Origin: Bryoerythrophyllum caledonicum
Lineage: Eukaryota > Streptophyta > Bryopsida > Pottiales > Pottiaceae
Length of the DNA stretch: 64,000 bases
Assembly: GCA_963971425.1 (NCBI GenBank)
Contig: OZ020525.1
Coordinates: 5,501,560-5,565,559, forward strand
Direction of reading: 5' to 3'
Shown: piece after piece, positions 45,683 to 57,631 of the stretch
Layout of the letters: every line of letters begins with the position of its first letter
Position numbering within the stretch: position 1 is the first letter of the stretch
The notes under the pieces: generated by a model
The model's input: only the letters and a program-made list of their open reading frames with translations
Database searches by the model: none
Told to the model about the DNA's origin: nothing
Made by a program: the position numbers and the translations under genes

Positions 45683-48600
45683 ATGGCGTCCTCCAGCCAC
45701 GCCCTCATCAAGGAGGACATGGTGGATCATGCCAATGTGGAATTCCCAGAGGTACCTAATCTCCTGACGCCCATGTGTATCAAGGGTTTCTTCACTTCGA
45801 TGTGGTAGGTTGAGAGCATGCTCGGAGGATTCTAGTCATGATGTTGGTTATGCTCGGAGTTCTACAACTAGATGGTGTGTGTATGTGTATATGTGTGTGT
45901 GTGTGAGGTGGGAGAGTGTTTGTGAGGCAAAGAAGATGTGGAATGAGTAGCAGTGCTTGGTAGTTGTGGTGGGAATACATTATGACTGTAGGATACATCA
46001 GCTTTAGGTTTGTGTTGGTATCCTAGTCGGGTTGCTAGTTTCTGGTTTGCGATCACATGGGTAGTGAAGGAATTAGTGCAGCTATCGGTTGACCTGATTG
46101 TTTTGGCTGGTGCTGATAAGGATGATAATTACGATGAGGAGGAGGAGGACGAGGAAGCTGAGGGCGAGAGCGTTGCAGTTGCTATCCAGAGCTTTGCTGA
46201 GCAGGTGCTTTCCAATCGGGAAGCGTATGTGAAGGTAACTCTCTCACACAATTTCACAATTCAGCACTCCCTCATAGAAGCAGTTAAAGGTTTTTCCTTG
46301 CAGTATGATAAGGTCAACAGTAAAATGTGAATTGAACCAGTATGATTTGAACCAGGGCAAGGCATTTCTAGATATGAGGTTGTGACAAAGGAAAGCACTT
46401 TAAATCTTTTAAAGAAGCTTTCCTCCTGTTGCAAGATTTCATAACTCCAGGCTGATGAGGTTGTGACAATGGATAGCACATAATGCATCACAGAAGTAGC
46501 TGCTTTCCTGTCGCAAGCTTTCACGAGTCCATGCGTGTGGACTTGCTACACCATTTTCTAATGCACTTTGGATAGTCATAGGAAGCTCTTCTAAGATGAT
46601 GAAGTTTTCTTCCACAAATTACTGTAAAAAATGGTGGTAATTGAATTTTTATGATTTACGCTAAACGTTCTTGGATGTTGGAGCATCATACACCTATCTT
46701 CAATTGATGCTGCAGCGGCGTGTGCACACAAATAAGGAGCGGCTGAAGGGCTTCACGGAGACGCTCTCCAAACTGGACGAAGAGCGCAAGCGAGTGTGGG
46801 AGAAGAAGGAAATCTCCAGCTTCCTCGCCCTCTGCAACAAAAGCCACCAAGCCTACAACGAAGGTGTAAACTACGCAGACAGAGATGGTGGCTCGGACAG
46901 ACCCATCTCCATCATCACTGGGTTCCAAACCGGTAGCAAGCCAAGCGTCCGGCCTACGAAGTTGCCCAGAGCTGAGAACGTGCCACCTTATACATCATGG
47001 ATTTATCTGGACAGGTAAAAGCGTCCAGGGTTTCGGGTTTAAGGTCTTGTTGAAACTGATTCCAGAAGATGGTGGTATGGTAGAAACTGTCAGTCCTCAG
47101 GTGCCAACTTGCCTAGAGTTTAGGGTTCAAGGTCTTGTTGAAGGTGGTAGGTAAAAATGGTGTCAATGTGCCTCAGGGTTTAGGGTTTAAGGTCTCTGAT
47201 TGAAGCTGTTGTGCCATGTTATCAGGAACCAGCGCATGACTGAAGATCAGTCTGTTGTGGGCCGGAGAAGGATTTACTACGACAGTTATGATAACGAAAC
47301 AAAAATTGCTAGTGATAGTGAAGAAGAAGACACGGGAGATGAGGATGACAAAGACGAGCCCAAACATGATTTCAGCTTGGGCGAGGACGCTTTAATCTGG
47401 TAAAATACTACTCAAACATCGTGGTACATTTCATGCAAATGTTGACAGGTTTGTTCAGTTAAGGTTCAAGTTTTTGGGAAACTGTCCAGAACTCGGGAAC
47501 TCATGTATTTGCAAACTGACCAAGATGATGGAATATCTGATAAAATACTATCAAAATGTCATTCTATTGCCAATGTAAAGAAGTGCACCTGCTGAGAGGT
47601 ATGTGCAGTTAAGAGTCATTGAATGCGAAATGTTTATACAAGGAAACTGTCCAGAACTTGGGGAACTGATCATGTCTAGTGTCTACTTGTAATGTGACCA
47701 AGTGAGGTCCTTTTTAACTAAATATTAATCTTTCGTTTGCAAAACAGGATGACTGTCCGGGAGCTTGGATTAAAGCCAGCGGTTTGGGATGAACTCTCTG
47801 AGGCGCTTGACGTAGCTAAAGAGGAGACCAAGGTATGATCAGATTTTACAAATTTCACTTCTGTCAGTGTGTAACACGGAAACATGAAAAATACCTTCAA
47901 GGAGAATTGTTGCGTCCCTTTAGATATTATAGGTAAGAGGTATTTATGTTCATTAAGAGAAAGTTTATTGTCACAAATACTGGGAAAAGTTAATGGAACT
48001 ACCCTGTTTTATTTCGTACGCCATTCTTTGGTGCAAGATCTAATGTTTTATTTAGGAAGATCATACATTCTTTGGTTCTTGCATGTGGGATGCTGAGGAT
48101 ATATGTTTGGAGCCCTTAAGTAGAGGTGTTTCTTTGGGTATATTTAACGTCTACCCACTTTACTATTTTTAATTTTTACTTTTTTTCAGGCAAGGTATGG
48201 CATTCTCCTCAAAGATCCTGCCAGAAATGAGTTGCTAGAATTGAGCAGGAGAGATAATACTCCTGTTCAAGAACAAGGCTCTTTCAATGAAGGTACCTCA
48301 AAAGAGCTTGTGTTTAACTCTCCTGGGGAGAATGTAGAAAAGAATGCCAATAGATGGGCTCTGCAAAGCTGCCTGGATGAGGACAAGATTGAGCCCAAAG
48401 ACCTTCTCACTGCCATGGATTCCTTTGACAACCTCTTTTGCAGGCGTTGTTTGGTAGGGAACTCAACCTTGTTCCTCAAAAGGTTTGTGAAATTCAGCTT
48501 CACGCTAGAGTTATTTGTAAAGTGAGGCAAAGTTACCATGAGTTTTGACCTCTTTTCTCAAATTAAATCAGCCCTAAACAGCTCTCAATCTGTAATCAAG

Positions 48601-51600
48601 CTTGAAGATGAGAAAGGTGGTTGAGACTCATGGTACAACATGACCTCTCTTTCTTCCTTCTCAAAGACAGCTATAACTACTTCTAACTTGAGTTTAGAGA
48701 CCACCAAGCTCTTCCATTGATCTAATAGCTATGAAGAGCGAGGTAAGAGTAGTGTTATAAATCAAAAGAGGGGTACCTTATTGTGTGGCTCTACAGAGAA
48801 CTCTATTATGAGCTCATGAGTTTTGTGTTGGTGCAGGTGTTTGACTGCAGGTTACATGGCTGCTCTCAGGCTATTGTCCACCCTGTAAGTACTCCTTGTC
48901 AAAGTCTCATCATTTTCCATAACCAGGAAAAGTTTCAGCTGCTGTTTACACCACTTAGGCAATTGGCTTATTGGTGTGGTATAGTGTGACAGGCAACTAC
49001 CTTGGACTGGCACAGGAGAAGAAATGCCCTCACCTTGCAGCAATGATTGTTATCTGTTGGTAAGTCGCCTCCTCTAATTTAATTCGGTCGCAAGACATTA
49101 ACCTTTAGACTTCAACATGCATTAAACTATCATATTGCACGGTGCACATGGATTTATTCACTGTCATAATGGCAGTTGTTATCCTAGTAAGCCCTCTCTA
49201 AACATGAACATAGAACCCATTTGGAAACTGAAACTCTCAGTTGGCAAAGTAGCGAATATCTCCATATTTACTACGAATGTTATGCTAATTTGAATAGTAT
49301 GAGAGAGTATGATATGTTGTTATGGTTTATGATAGATTATGACATACACCATAACAAGAAACCACTCGTGTGTTTTCCAGGCGGATACGACCTACATAAC
49401 AAGGACGAGATTACGTCAAGAAGCCGCTCCCAACCCTTCACCGGACCCAGTCTCTCCAGAGGCACCAGCAGACGACCTCTTCCCAGGCTTCGACAGATGC
49501 GCCAAGAGGTCCAGAACTTCCAGCAGGGAAAGGTCCTGCTCAGGCTCAGACATCCAAGCACCAAACAGGGACCCATCCCAACCATCCAACGTCCAAGAGA
49601 GGGAGTCACGCCCCCACGCCGCGCGCAGATTCCTCTTACGCCGCGCCAAGCAGCGACGGGACATCACCACTCTCAACTCGCAACCAAGCCGGGAAGAGTC
49701 CGCCATCTCCCTTGATAGCGGCAGCCAAGATGAATCACCCCAGGCTCTCAAGGTAACAAACACACCCTTGCTTTTTCCAAATTTGGCTGGATCCTGAGTT
49801 TTTTTTTTATGTGCCAGGAAGAAGAAAGCTCTCATCAGGGAGAGGCGTCCAACGCCAGAGAGAGCGAGAGGCTAATGAATGAGGATGATGTTGAAGAGGA
49901 AGAAGAAGCTGAATTTCTTGAGAAGTTTTCTGCACAAGTAGTTGAAGGAAAAGAAGCAGCTTTGTGTCGTGGTAAACAGGTTTTGGCTGAAGCTACGGTG
50001 GCTGAAGCTGAGGTGGGCGTTGGGTGGAGTGTCATGGAAAAGGGCTTGTATGACAAAGGTCTGCAAATCTTTGGTGGAAACAGGCAAGCTACTATTGTGG
50101 TATAATCATTTGAGTTATGTCGATACTATACCCCTTCATTTTCCTCATTCAAAGTAGTGATAGAAGAGTGTGGTGATCTCTAAACTCAAGTCAGAAGTAA
50201 TTTCAGCCACTCCTCTCTCCTTTGAGCTAATTGAGACCAATTTTGAGGTATTTTAAAATGATTAAAAAGGGGGTGATTTTACAAAAAAACTCTTTTGTAC
50301 CATAAACTAAGAAAGGCTTCTTGTTTTTTACAGTTGTTTGATAGCTCGGAATTTGCTCCAAGGCTGCAAGACGTGCGCAGAGGTGGCCAAGTACACACTG
50401 GAATTAAAAGCTGCAGGATTTGATAAAGTGCGAAGAATTTCCGACAGTTTGGTACGAAATTGTGCACTTTACAAACCAGATGTGTAACATTGTTTGTGAA
50501 TCATGAAAGTTGTATATGTTAACATCCATAGCTTAATAGAGACAGGTACACATACTTGAGTTCTTTCCGAAGTCACCCAAAGTCTTCGGTCTTTGGATTT
50601 ATATTTTTTTTCACTCTTAGTAGTCTCTAAACTCAAGTTAGAAGTAGTTTTAGTCACCTTTGGGAGAAGAAAGAAAGGTCATGCTGTACTACCATGAATC
50701 TTTGCCACCTTCTTCCTCTTTGAGCTGATCATAGGTTAATTAAGATGTCGAAACTCATGGTATCTTTGCTCTACTTCACAAAGAACTTCACTATGAATAT
50801 AGAATCTTTAACATGAGATGTGATGCATTTTGTGCAGGACACTGAGGCAGCAAGCAGGGCACGTTTGTACGGTGGGAGAAGGAAGAAGGGGGCCCGGAAG
50901 CTGAAATACACATTCAAGTCCGTGGTGCACCCTCATTTGAGAAAGAGAATGACCAATGGAAGAGACCAAACATGCCGGCAGTACACGCCTTGCAACTGTC
51001 TCTACACTTGTGGGAAGCAGTGCCCATGCTTGCTCAATGGCACATGCTGCGAGAAATACTGTGGGTAAGCAATCACCACACTAAAAACAACGATAATTAG
51101 CGTCATCTCTACTAATTATTTGAACGGTCTACTTAGAAAGCAGCTTTCTCTGCCTGTCTAGATTAGAGTCATATTTGTAAACTCATCCAACTTTTGAATT
51201 ATATTTTGTTTGTATTTTATTTTTTTATTTTTTTGCAGATGCTCTAAGAGCTGCAAAAACCGCTTCCGGGGGTGCCATTGTGCCAAGAGTAATTGCTGCA
51301 GTCGCCAGTGCCCCTGTTTTGCTGCAGGGCGTGAATGTGACCCTGATGTCTGCAGAAACTGTTGGATAGGGTAAAGCATTCACATGTTCTTTAATTCTCT
51401 AAAGATGAAAATATAAGCTTTTTGTATGTATCCAAACCACACCATGTTGTAGGAAAATTTTCTTCTTTCTGTTTCTAGTGATTCATTTGAGGTTTAATGA
51501 GCCATGGATACTTAGGGGATTTTTTCATGGAAAAGTTTGGAAAATGCACTCATAAGTGTTTTTTGGTTTGGTTACTTGTACTTAAGTTGTGGAGATGGTA

Positions 51601-52840
51601 CTATTGCTGGACCGCCGCCCAGAGGAGACGTCAATGCAACCTGCCACAACATGAAACTGATGCTGAAGCAACAACAGCGGGTGAGAGACGCTCTTTGTGA
51701 AATATCAGCACAAATCTGTAAGATTTAAAGATTGAATTTCGTAAATATATATATTTATTTGTTTGTCATGTGCAGGTGTTGCTTGGAAGATCAGCTGTGG
51801 CAGGGTGGGGTGCATTCCTGAAGGTAAGTGTTTTTTATTGGCTTCTTTTTATGCTTTAGATTAACAGGGTCTTAGTTTTCTCAAATCTAGAAAAGTTACA
51901 AGATTCTTGCTCGGAATAAACTCTCTGTAGTATCAATATCAGTGAACTTGTCAAGAGACGATCACTCACCACTTCATTTCCAGGAGTCTGAGGTGAATTT
52001 GTTTGGCTTTTCTGCAGAATCCAGTTGCCAAACATGAGTACCTTGGAGAGTACACCGGCGAATTAATCTCCCACCGTGAAGCTGACAAACGAGGCAAAAT
52101 CTATGACCGAGAGGATTCTTCCTTCCTCTTCAACCTGAATGATCAGGCAAGCTATGTATCATTGAAGTGGAGCTGGTTTTTTCTTACTTTTCGGTGACTT
52201 TATCTAGAGTGTATCATTCTTTCTTGGCCATGCTGATACTCGTATTTGTCTACAGTATGTTCTGGACGCTTGCCGGAAAGGTGACAAGCTCAAATTCGCC
52301 AACCATTCCCTTCAACCTAACTGCTATGCCAAGGTAATATTGCAACTTTAAAACATTGAAGTTCCTCCCCCAAACAAGATACAGTGAGCTCCCTTTACAA
52401 CAGCCCTGATTGTTCTACCTTTATAATGAAGGGAGTTATGGTCTAGAAATGTGCAAATGGTTGTTGTAACAGATGCTATTGTAAAAAGAGCTGACTGTAC
52501 TCCCATGTCATTTAATAATTTATGAAAAAGGATGATACTCAAATATCAATTAATTAGAAAAATAAAATCAAATAAAACTGAAAATCGGTAAAAAAATTAT
52601 TTATTTATTTATTCTATTTTGTTTGAACTCTTGCATGTTTTGGTTTAGGTTGTGATGGTTTCCGGAGACCATAGAGTGGGAATATTTGCCAAAGAGCGCA
52701 TCACTGCAGGAGAAGAGCTGTTTTATGACTACCAATATGAGCCAGACCGAGCACCCAAGTGGGCCAAGAAACCGGATGACCCTAATCACAAGCATGAGGA
52801 CACCCCAAGCACTACCAGGCGAGCGCAAAAAGCTGCTTAG
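45683..52840 (+). CDS. CLF: E(z)-type histone H3K27 methyltransferase (CURLY LEAF/SWINGER class), 18 exons
   Basis: Exons 45683-45751, 46082-46234, 46716-47014, 47226-47399, 47748-47832, 48190-48453, 48837-48884, 48985-49059, 49381-49752, 49818-50083, 50334-50451, 50838-51064, 51239-51370, 51587-51680, 51776-51823, 52018-52146, 52256-52333, 52649-52840 give 2,823 nt, 940 aa (Arabidopsis CLF is about 900). Catalytic subunit of PRC2, acting in the nucleus to silence genes. In order: an acidic N-terminal tract ([16 protein letters not shown]), the plant [19 protein letters not shown] motif, the [20 protein letters not shown] Cys region, a variable linker, a SANT-like segment ([20 protein letters not shown]), the CXC Cys cluster (about 687-790) and a SET domain with [23 protein letters not shown] and [11 protein letters not shown]. 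All expected SET motifs are there. Introns 10 and 16 use GC donors. Exon 2's acceptor is the least certain border. Confidence 0.92.
47015..47225 (+). repeat. Three degenerate ~70-bp tandem units in E(z) intron 3
   Basis: The phrase 'cagggttt-gggtttaaggtct-ttgttgaa-ctg' occurs three times (near 47028, 47117 and 47174), with a 'gatggtggtatgg'/'ggtggtaggt' part between. The repeats fill the whole intron and the last one abuts the acceptor. Confidence 0.65.
48530..48725 (+). repeat. Dispersed intron repeat (copy in E(z) intron 6)
   Basis: Matches 8650-8865 in the RPB7-family intron: 'gtgaggcaaag-t-ccatgagtttt', 'agctctcaat', 'atggtacaacatgacctct', 'cttccttctcaaag', 'ttagagaccaccaagctcttcca'. Same orientation as its host gene in both cases. 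Confidence 0.7.
50590..50820 (-). repeat. Dispersed intron repeat (reverse copy in E(z) intron 11)
   Basis: Reverse-orientation match to the same family ('agtctctaaactcaagttagaagtagtttta', 'aagaaagaaaggtcatg-tgtac-accatgaat', 'aaactcatggtatctttgc'). A shorter reverse fragment lies at 50160-50240 in intron 10. Confidence 0.65.
52382..52497. mobile_element. 116-bp pogo-type MITE in E(z) intron 17
   Basis: The left end CAGTGAGCTCCCTTTACAAC and the right end in reverse, CAGTCAGCTCTTTTTACAAT, are inverted repeats similar to the ends of the full pogo element (CAGTCGGCTCTCTATAAATA). TA flanks both sides (52380-52381 and 52498-52499). It is non-coding and lies about 50 bp after the exon 17 donor. 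Confidence 0.75.
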
Positions 52841-54644
52841 ATTCATATATTCGGAGGCGAAAAACATCCTAAAATATCACCTTCCCAAGTTGTTGTAGTA
52901 TAAAAAATCAAGATCGATTGTCTATTTAAAGTTGTTATATAAAAGAAAGGTCTTTTTGTTTAGCATGATGCGTAACTAAAGGTCACTCATAGGTATTAAG
53001 AAAGATATTCCACTACTTAAATACAGTGTGGTCTGCTCAAAACAAATCCAAGAATTTATAAGTTTTACTATCCTCACTCTTATTACATCCCAAAAATTAT
53101 GTGGATACTAGGTTGTCCATTTTGACAAGTAACTAGGTTCCATCAACCCAAGGCACCGATTGCAAAGTTCAAATATATAGTAATCATGTTGTATATGCAA
53201 GTTCTTTAATTATTCTTGTTCTATTATTTAGAAATTCAGCATCTACAAATTTGTGTTGTGTAATAATGCATGAGTGATGTTGCTTAATCTTTAAAAACTA
53301 ATTCCATTTTCCCATCATGTTTTCCTTATATAGGTACTTGAATTACCTTGATTTTCTTTTTTCTCTCTTTTTTCTAACATGTATTCTTTAATTATCAATA
53401 TCTTTTATAGACTTATAAAATGTAACTTAATCAATTCACTACAATGACAATAACCCTTTCAATCGTTTTACTAATTTCTTGAACTCCATAAAGCTCTAAG
53501 GTATTCCAATAAGGGTGATCAATCCTTAAGAATTTTATGTCATTAATCTATATAGAAATCACTTACGTGTGATTCTTTCTAACCCAAATGCTCTTATACT
53601 AAATCTTTTATGTAAATTAGGTGGCTAATCTAAGGTAAAACAAGCATTCAAGATTTCTCAATTTCTAACATTGTGAAGTGTTTTACTTCTTCTCTTTGTT
53701 TTACTTATGGATCCAAAGTCTAATGATCACAACTTTGTACTTAGAAAGTAATAAGTGCTACTCTAATGTCACCAATTCTCTACCATGTCCATTTAAATCT
53801 CGTTTAAGATCTTGTAGGCTTATACGTTCATATTTGCAATCTATTTCAAAACTAATTGGGTAATGGATCCTTTCACACTGAAAATTTTGAAAAAAATTCT
53901 AAGTGAAACTTTAAGTGTTCACAACCCACGTGAATCAAGCCTTCATTGCAAATAGTGCAACTAATTACGCCATTTGGACATACACAGTGCATGCTACCTT
54001 AATTTCTCCTTTTATGGTAACCCATATAACTACCACAAGATATCATAAGGTGTGTACTCTTTTGAACTTTGATACAAATTAACAAAAGATTGCAATTTGC
54101 AATCATGGAGTTAGTACACAAAAAATAATTAGACTAAAGTGTCGTTGGACTACTTTTCAGATCTGTCTATTAGTATTTTCTTTTCCAATGAAAAACTCCA
54201 TTCCATGTAGAAAAGTTATAGTCTTCAAAGAATAGTTAGTATTAGTACTAATGAAGTGTATATTACTATGGTAACCTAGCCCATCACCGCCATATTCCTA
54301 TTAATGCCACTCTACATGTGGTCCTATTTTCGGCCCATCTCTGCCCCATCTCTCCCGCATCTTGCCCCATTTCCACCCATCCACACTTTCACACTTCCAA
54401 ACTATGGCTTACTATTGGTCAAGACCACTTACTTATGGTGGGCACTAATGGAGGGTACCTAGTGGCAAGAATAGGCTAAATATGGCATACCACTTTGAAA
54501 ATTCATAACTAATTCAGATTTTATTGGAAAAATATGAAATCACTTGGGATGAGATTGTAATACTCAGTACCATCACTATGCGTCCCCTCCAAATATGCAC
54601 ATTGCTTATTGTGGCGGTCATAGGTTGGGTTACCATAATACTAA
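52841..54644. other. Intergenic, strongly AT-rich, no gene seen
   Basis: The 3' end of E(z) should lie in the first few hundred bases. The remainder has stops in all frames, no structured repeat and no RNA gene that I can recognise. Confidence 0.4.
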
Positions 54645-55176
54645 GGGCCGATGCACATCTAACGCCCAAGTCGAGAGTCCGTTGGTTTCCACCAGTGAGA
54701 TTGCTTGAATGGCCAAAGTCCAGCCTCTTGGCCTTCACACCGAAGGCCAAAGTCCAAAGGCCGTCGTCTTCCAATGTGACTACATGGCAGTACTTTTGGA
54801 CAGTTTTGGCGCCAAGGCGACGGACTCTCGAGCAAAACTTGGGTCGTCGTTTTTAGTCGACCCAAACTTCCTTCGAGAGTGCGTTGATTTTTCCAATATA
54901 ATAATCAAAATTTGACAAGATTTGGACCATTAGATGAAAGAGGCCGAATTTTTTGGCTGATTTTATTGGCTGATTTTTATTGGCTAATTCTTTTTGGTGT
55001 AATGATATGGGGTTTGGACTTTGGACTTGGGCTTTGGGGCTTAACACCACAACGGCCCAAAGGCTTCAATATATATTTTTAATGTTTTTTTTAATCCAAA
55101 AGTTCGGACTCTTGCCATAGTTTGGGCAGAAATTTTGACTAACGGACTCTCGACTCAGGCTCGTGTGAAGCAGCCA
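54645..55176. mobile_element. PIF/Harbinger-derived MITE, ~530 bp, TAA target duplication
   Basis: Starts GGGCCGATGCACATCTAACG and ends ...cgtgtgaagcagcc, with TAA on both sides (54642-54644 and 55177-55179). Orientation is opposite to the copies at 33768 and 35928: the 'cgacccaa'/'ttgctcgag' block is in the left half here and 'ccccatatcatt' appears in reverse at 55000-55012. Ends are more diverged, so it is probably an older copy. Confidence 0.75.
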
Positions 55177-55241
55177 TAAACACAATCGAATGTATGGTTA
55201 TCATTTGCAGGCTGCAAAGGTCAGATACATTTGTCATTTTC

Positions 55242-56191
55242 TTTAACCCTTAAGGTACCAAGTGTCCAAAAAGGGCTTTTTGAAAGTTGAGTCAGGTTCC
55301 TATGGTGTCAATTTCCAACATTCTTCTTTGAAATTTTTACTATAGAAAGACATTACCAAGAGCTTAGTGGGAAAACAATTTTTTTCCTAAATTGGACATT
55401 TGATGAAAAAGTTATAGGGTTTTGAATTTTAAATGGGGAGGGCGGGCACCTCGGGCACCTCCAAAAACTTTTGATAGGACATTCTATTGAAAGTGAGATT
55501 TTCAGTACTCGCAAGTAATATTATTTCCCTTCATGTTGTCAAAAAAAAGTTCTTGTCTTTAGTGAAAAATAGCATACCAACCCAAGTCAAACATTTTCAC
55601 ACATTGTCACTCATTGACGGGCAAGGTACCAAAAAATCTTCTTCTTTTCCACATAAAACCTAGAGATCTTCATATTTTTCACTTTTTATTTTTTCCACAA
55701 CAATATGTAATGTAAACCTTCTTATTAATCATTCGGATTATCAATCAAAAACATATTAAGTTCAAAAAAATTAAAGTGTGAATTAACAAATTTCGAGCCT
55801 CCACTCCTTGCACACTTGTTTTGAATATGCTACACCCTGTCTCTACCTCTAAAAATTGGTGTGTAAGGAGCTAACATCATGCTTAAGAAGATGGTAATAG
55901 ATTTAGACCTTGTGTAGTGAAATTTTTTGACACCAACTGAAGTCAAAGTCTGTTGATCCACTAAACGGAGGGAAGAAAATGAACCATTTGCTTGACTTCA
56001 AACACTATAATTTCAATCCCTGCGGTCAAATTTTATGAAATTTTGTACGTGTATTACTCAATAAGCCTTTATTGAGATCCTACGGTCAGAACTAAACATC
56101 AAAGTTTTTACCCTCTTTATTCATTGCACTAGAATCCATTCATTTTGAAGTGTTTTTGGTGTAAAACTGTCACGGTACCTTAGGGGTTAAA
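55242..56191 (-). mobile_element. Copy 3 of the ~0.95-kb TIR element
   Basis: The left end TTTAACCCTTAAGGTACC and the right end in reverse, TTTAACCCCTAAGGTACC, differ at one base, the clearest terminal repeats of this family. The interior matches 35795-37264 (without its Harbinger insertion) in reverse orientation. It has no coding frame of note. Confidence 0.7.
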
Positions 56192-56467
56192 CTGCAAACA
56201 CAGGTGCATGGTGATCCAACATAGTACCACTTTTGTTTTGGAGTTTGTGAAAGGGCTTGGATCATTTTCCAGTGACCAAAGTACTCTGTTACTTCACAGG
56301 AAATAGAAGCCCAGAGTACTATTTCTGTACTAGTCAGGTAAAGCTTAATGCAGAGCATGTGATCCTTCACCTATATTGATTAAACCACTGTACTAGTTGT
56401 ACTTCCATGATAAATTCGCATCCAGCTACATTTTCCTCATCACAAATTTGCCTCAGAAATGCAACAG
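56192..56467. other. Short intergenic stretch
   Basis: Nothing recognised. Confidence 0.4.
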
Positions 56468-56602
56468 TCTGTTTGCAGGAAAAAGTACCTACTTTCAATT
56501 GCTTGCACAAAAAAACTTACTTTCATTTGCTTGCAGGAAAAAGTACTTCTTCGCATTTGCTTGTGGGTAAAAGTACTTACATTCGTTTTCTTGGGAAAAA
56601 GT
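56468..56602. repeat. ~33-bp minisatellite, four degenerate units
   Basis: The unit 'tttgcttgcaggaaaaagtacttactttca' occurs four times with several differences and one length change. A frame is open across it, but the repeat itself explains that. Confidence 0.75.
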
Positions 56603-57446
56603 TGATAACTCTTTTGAAAAAGTATCGATGGGGTGAAGTAACCTCAAAAGATTTTTCAATTACTTTCTTACGAATTTCTCTCTAAGAAAAAGTCTTATCG
56701 AATTATTAATTTTGTGGGAACCGTTGAATTATCCGTTGTGGAAGGACGACTTCATTTGTGTGAGTTGATAATTGATTGACTACATTGTACCTCCACCTCA
56801 ATCCTCTTCATTTCCATCTTAAAAGAAAAACCGCACACAAGAAAATTTAATTTAAAATTATCAGTATTAATTATGATGATTATTATTACTATGATTTTTA
56901 CTATGCTTATTCTTATGATTATTCTTATTGAAATTCTTATTATTATCATTATTATTTATTCCTTTATGGCACATAAGCAGCATGGGACGATTGGTACGTT
57001 AGCATCTTTCTTGGATGCAAATCTCTCTTGTCAATCATGTCAAATAATAAAAATAAAAATAGAACAACATAAAATGAAACAAAGAAATCCATCATAATCA
57101 TACTAGTGATGCTACCATCACAAAACAAAACATAATATAGTTATCTTGAAAGTCCTTTCTAAAGAGGAAAGAGATGAAAAAGGGCAGGTTGAGAATTAAA
57201 TACGGAAAGGAAGAGAGCATGAGGAATTTCATGCTCACTTTTGCTACACCACTGAAATGCATGGCAGTTAATGCTCTTCGCTCCTACCCAATGCATACTA
57301 AAGCTCCTCAAGAATACCCTAAGTTCTCAAAGAGTTGACCAATAGTTTCCCCACACATTTTTCAATCCAAGTCACTGTGTCAATGTGGTCCTAATTACTA
57401 ACATAAGACCATAAAGTACAAGTGACAGGAAGGATGACCAAGTTTC
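56603..57446. other. Intergenic; simple ATT/ATG-rich tract at 56865-56965
   Basis: The 56865-56965 tract is built from 'attattatt', 'atgattatt' and 'cttattatt' phrases. Phrases at 57380-57420 (gtcctaattactaacataagacc) match, in reverse, the tandem repeat of the 19.3-25.4 kb nest. No gene. Confidence 0.45.
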
Positions 57447-57537
57447 ACTTTCAGGATAACTCTAATCATGACACCATCATTGGCTAACTCAATCTCTGGG
57501 TACCATCAAGGGCCATCATTAGAGTTTTCCTGAAAGT
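57447..57537. mobile_element. 91-bp palindromic element with ~20-bp terminal repeats
   Basis: It begins ACTTTCAGGATAACTCTAAT and ends with the near-perfect inverse (attagagttttcctgaaagt), one base apart. The end motif is the one that starts each tandem unit in the 19.3-25.4 kb nest and also occurs at 11094, 25446, 25530 and 63788. It is therefore likely the terminal sequence of a small mobile element, this being the shortest complete copy. Confidence 0.6.
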
Positions 57538-57552
57538 ATCTTTGATACTTAC

Positions 57553-57594
57553 GTGCACTGTAAGTATCTTGGATACCAGATACTTACAGTGCAC
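57553..57594. repeat. Perfect 17-bp hairpin with an 8-base loop
   Basis: GTGCACTGTAAGTATCT, loop TGGATACC, then the exact complement AGATACTTACAGTGCAC. The next sequence is not a T-run. Purpose unknown. Confidence 0.85.
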
Positions 57595-57631
57595 AGATGT
57601 ATGAGGATTGTGGATGGATAGGTATAGACAT

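Noticed and set aside
49221-49715. Plus-strand frame of 164 codons in the E(z) gene
   Set aside because: Crosses the acceptor of exon 9 in the wrong phase; the in-phase frame from 49381 joins both neighbours correctly.
53678-53863. Short plus-strand frame in the AT-rich gap
   Set aside because: No motif, low-complexity start and no neighbouring exon-like sequence.
57553-57594. miRNA precursor or transcription terminator
   Set aside because: Stem is only 17 bp with no extended foldback and no following T-run.
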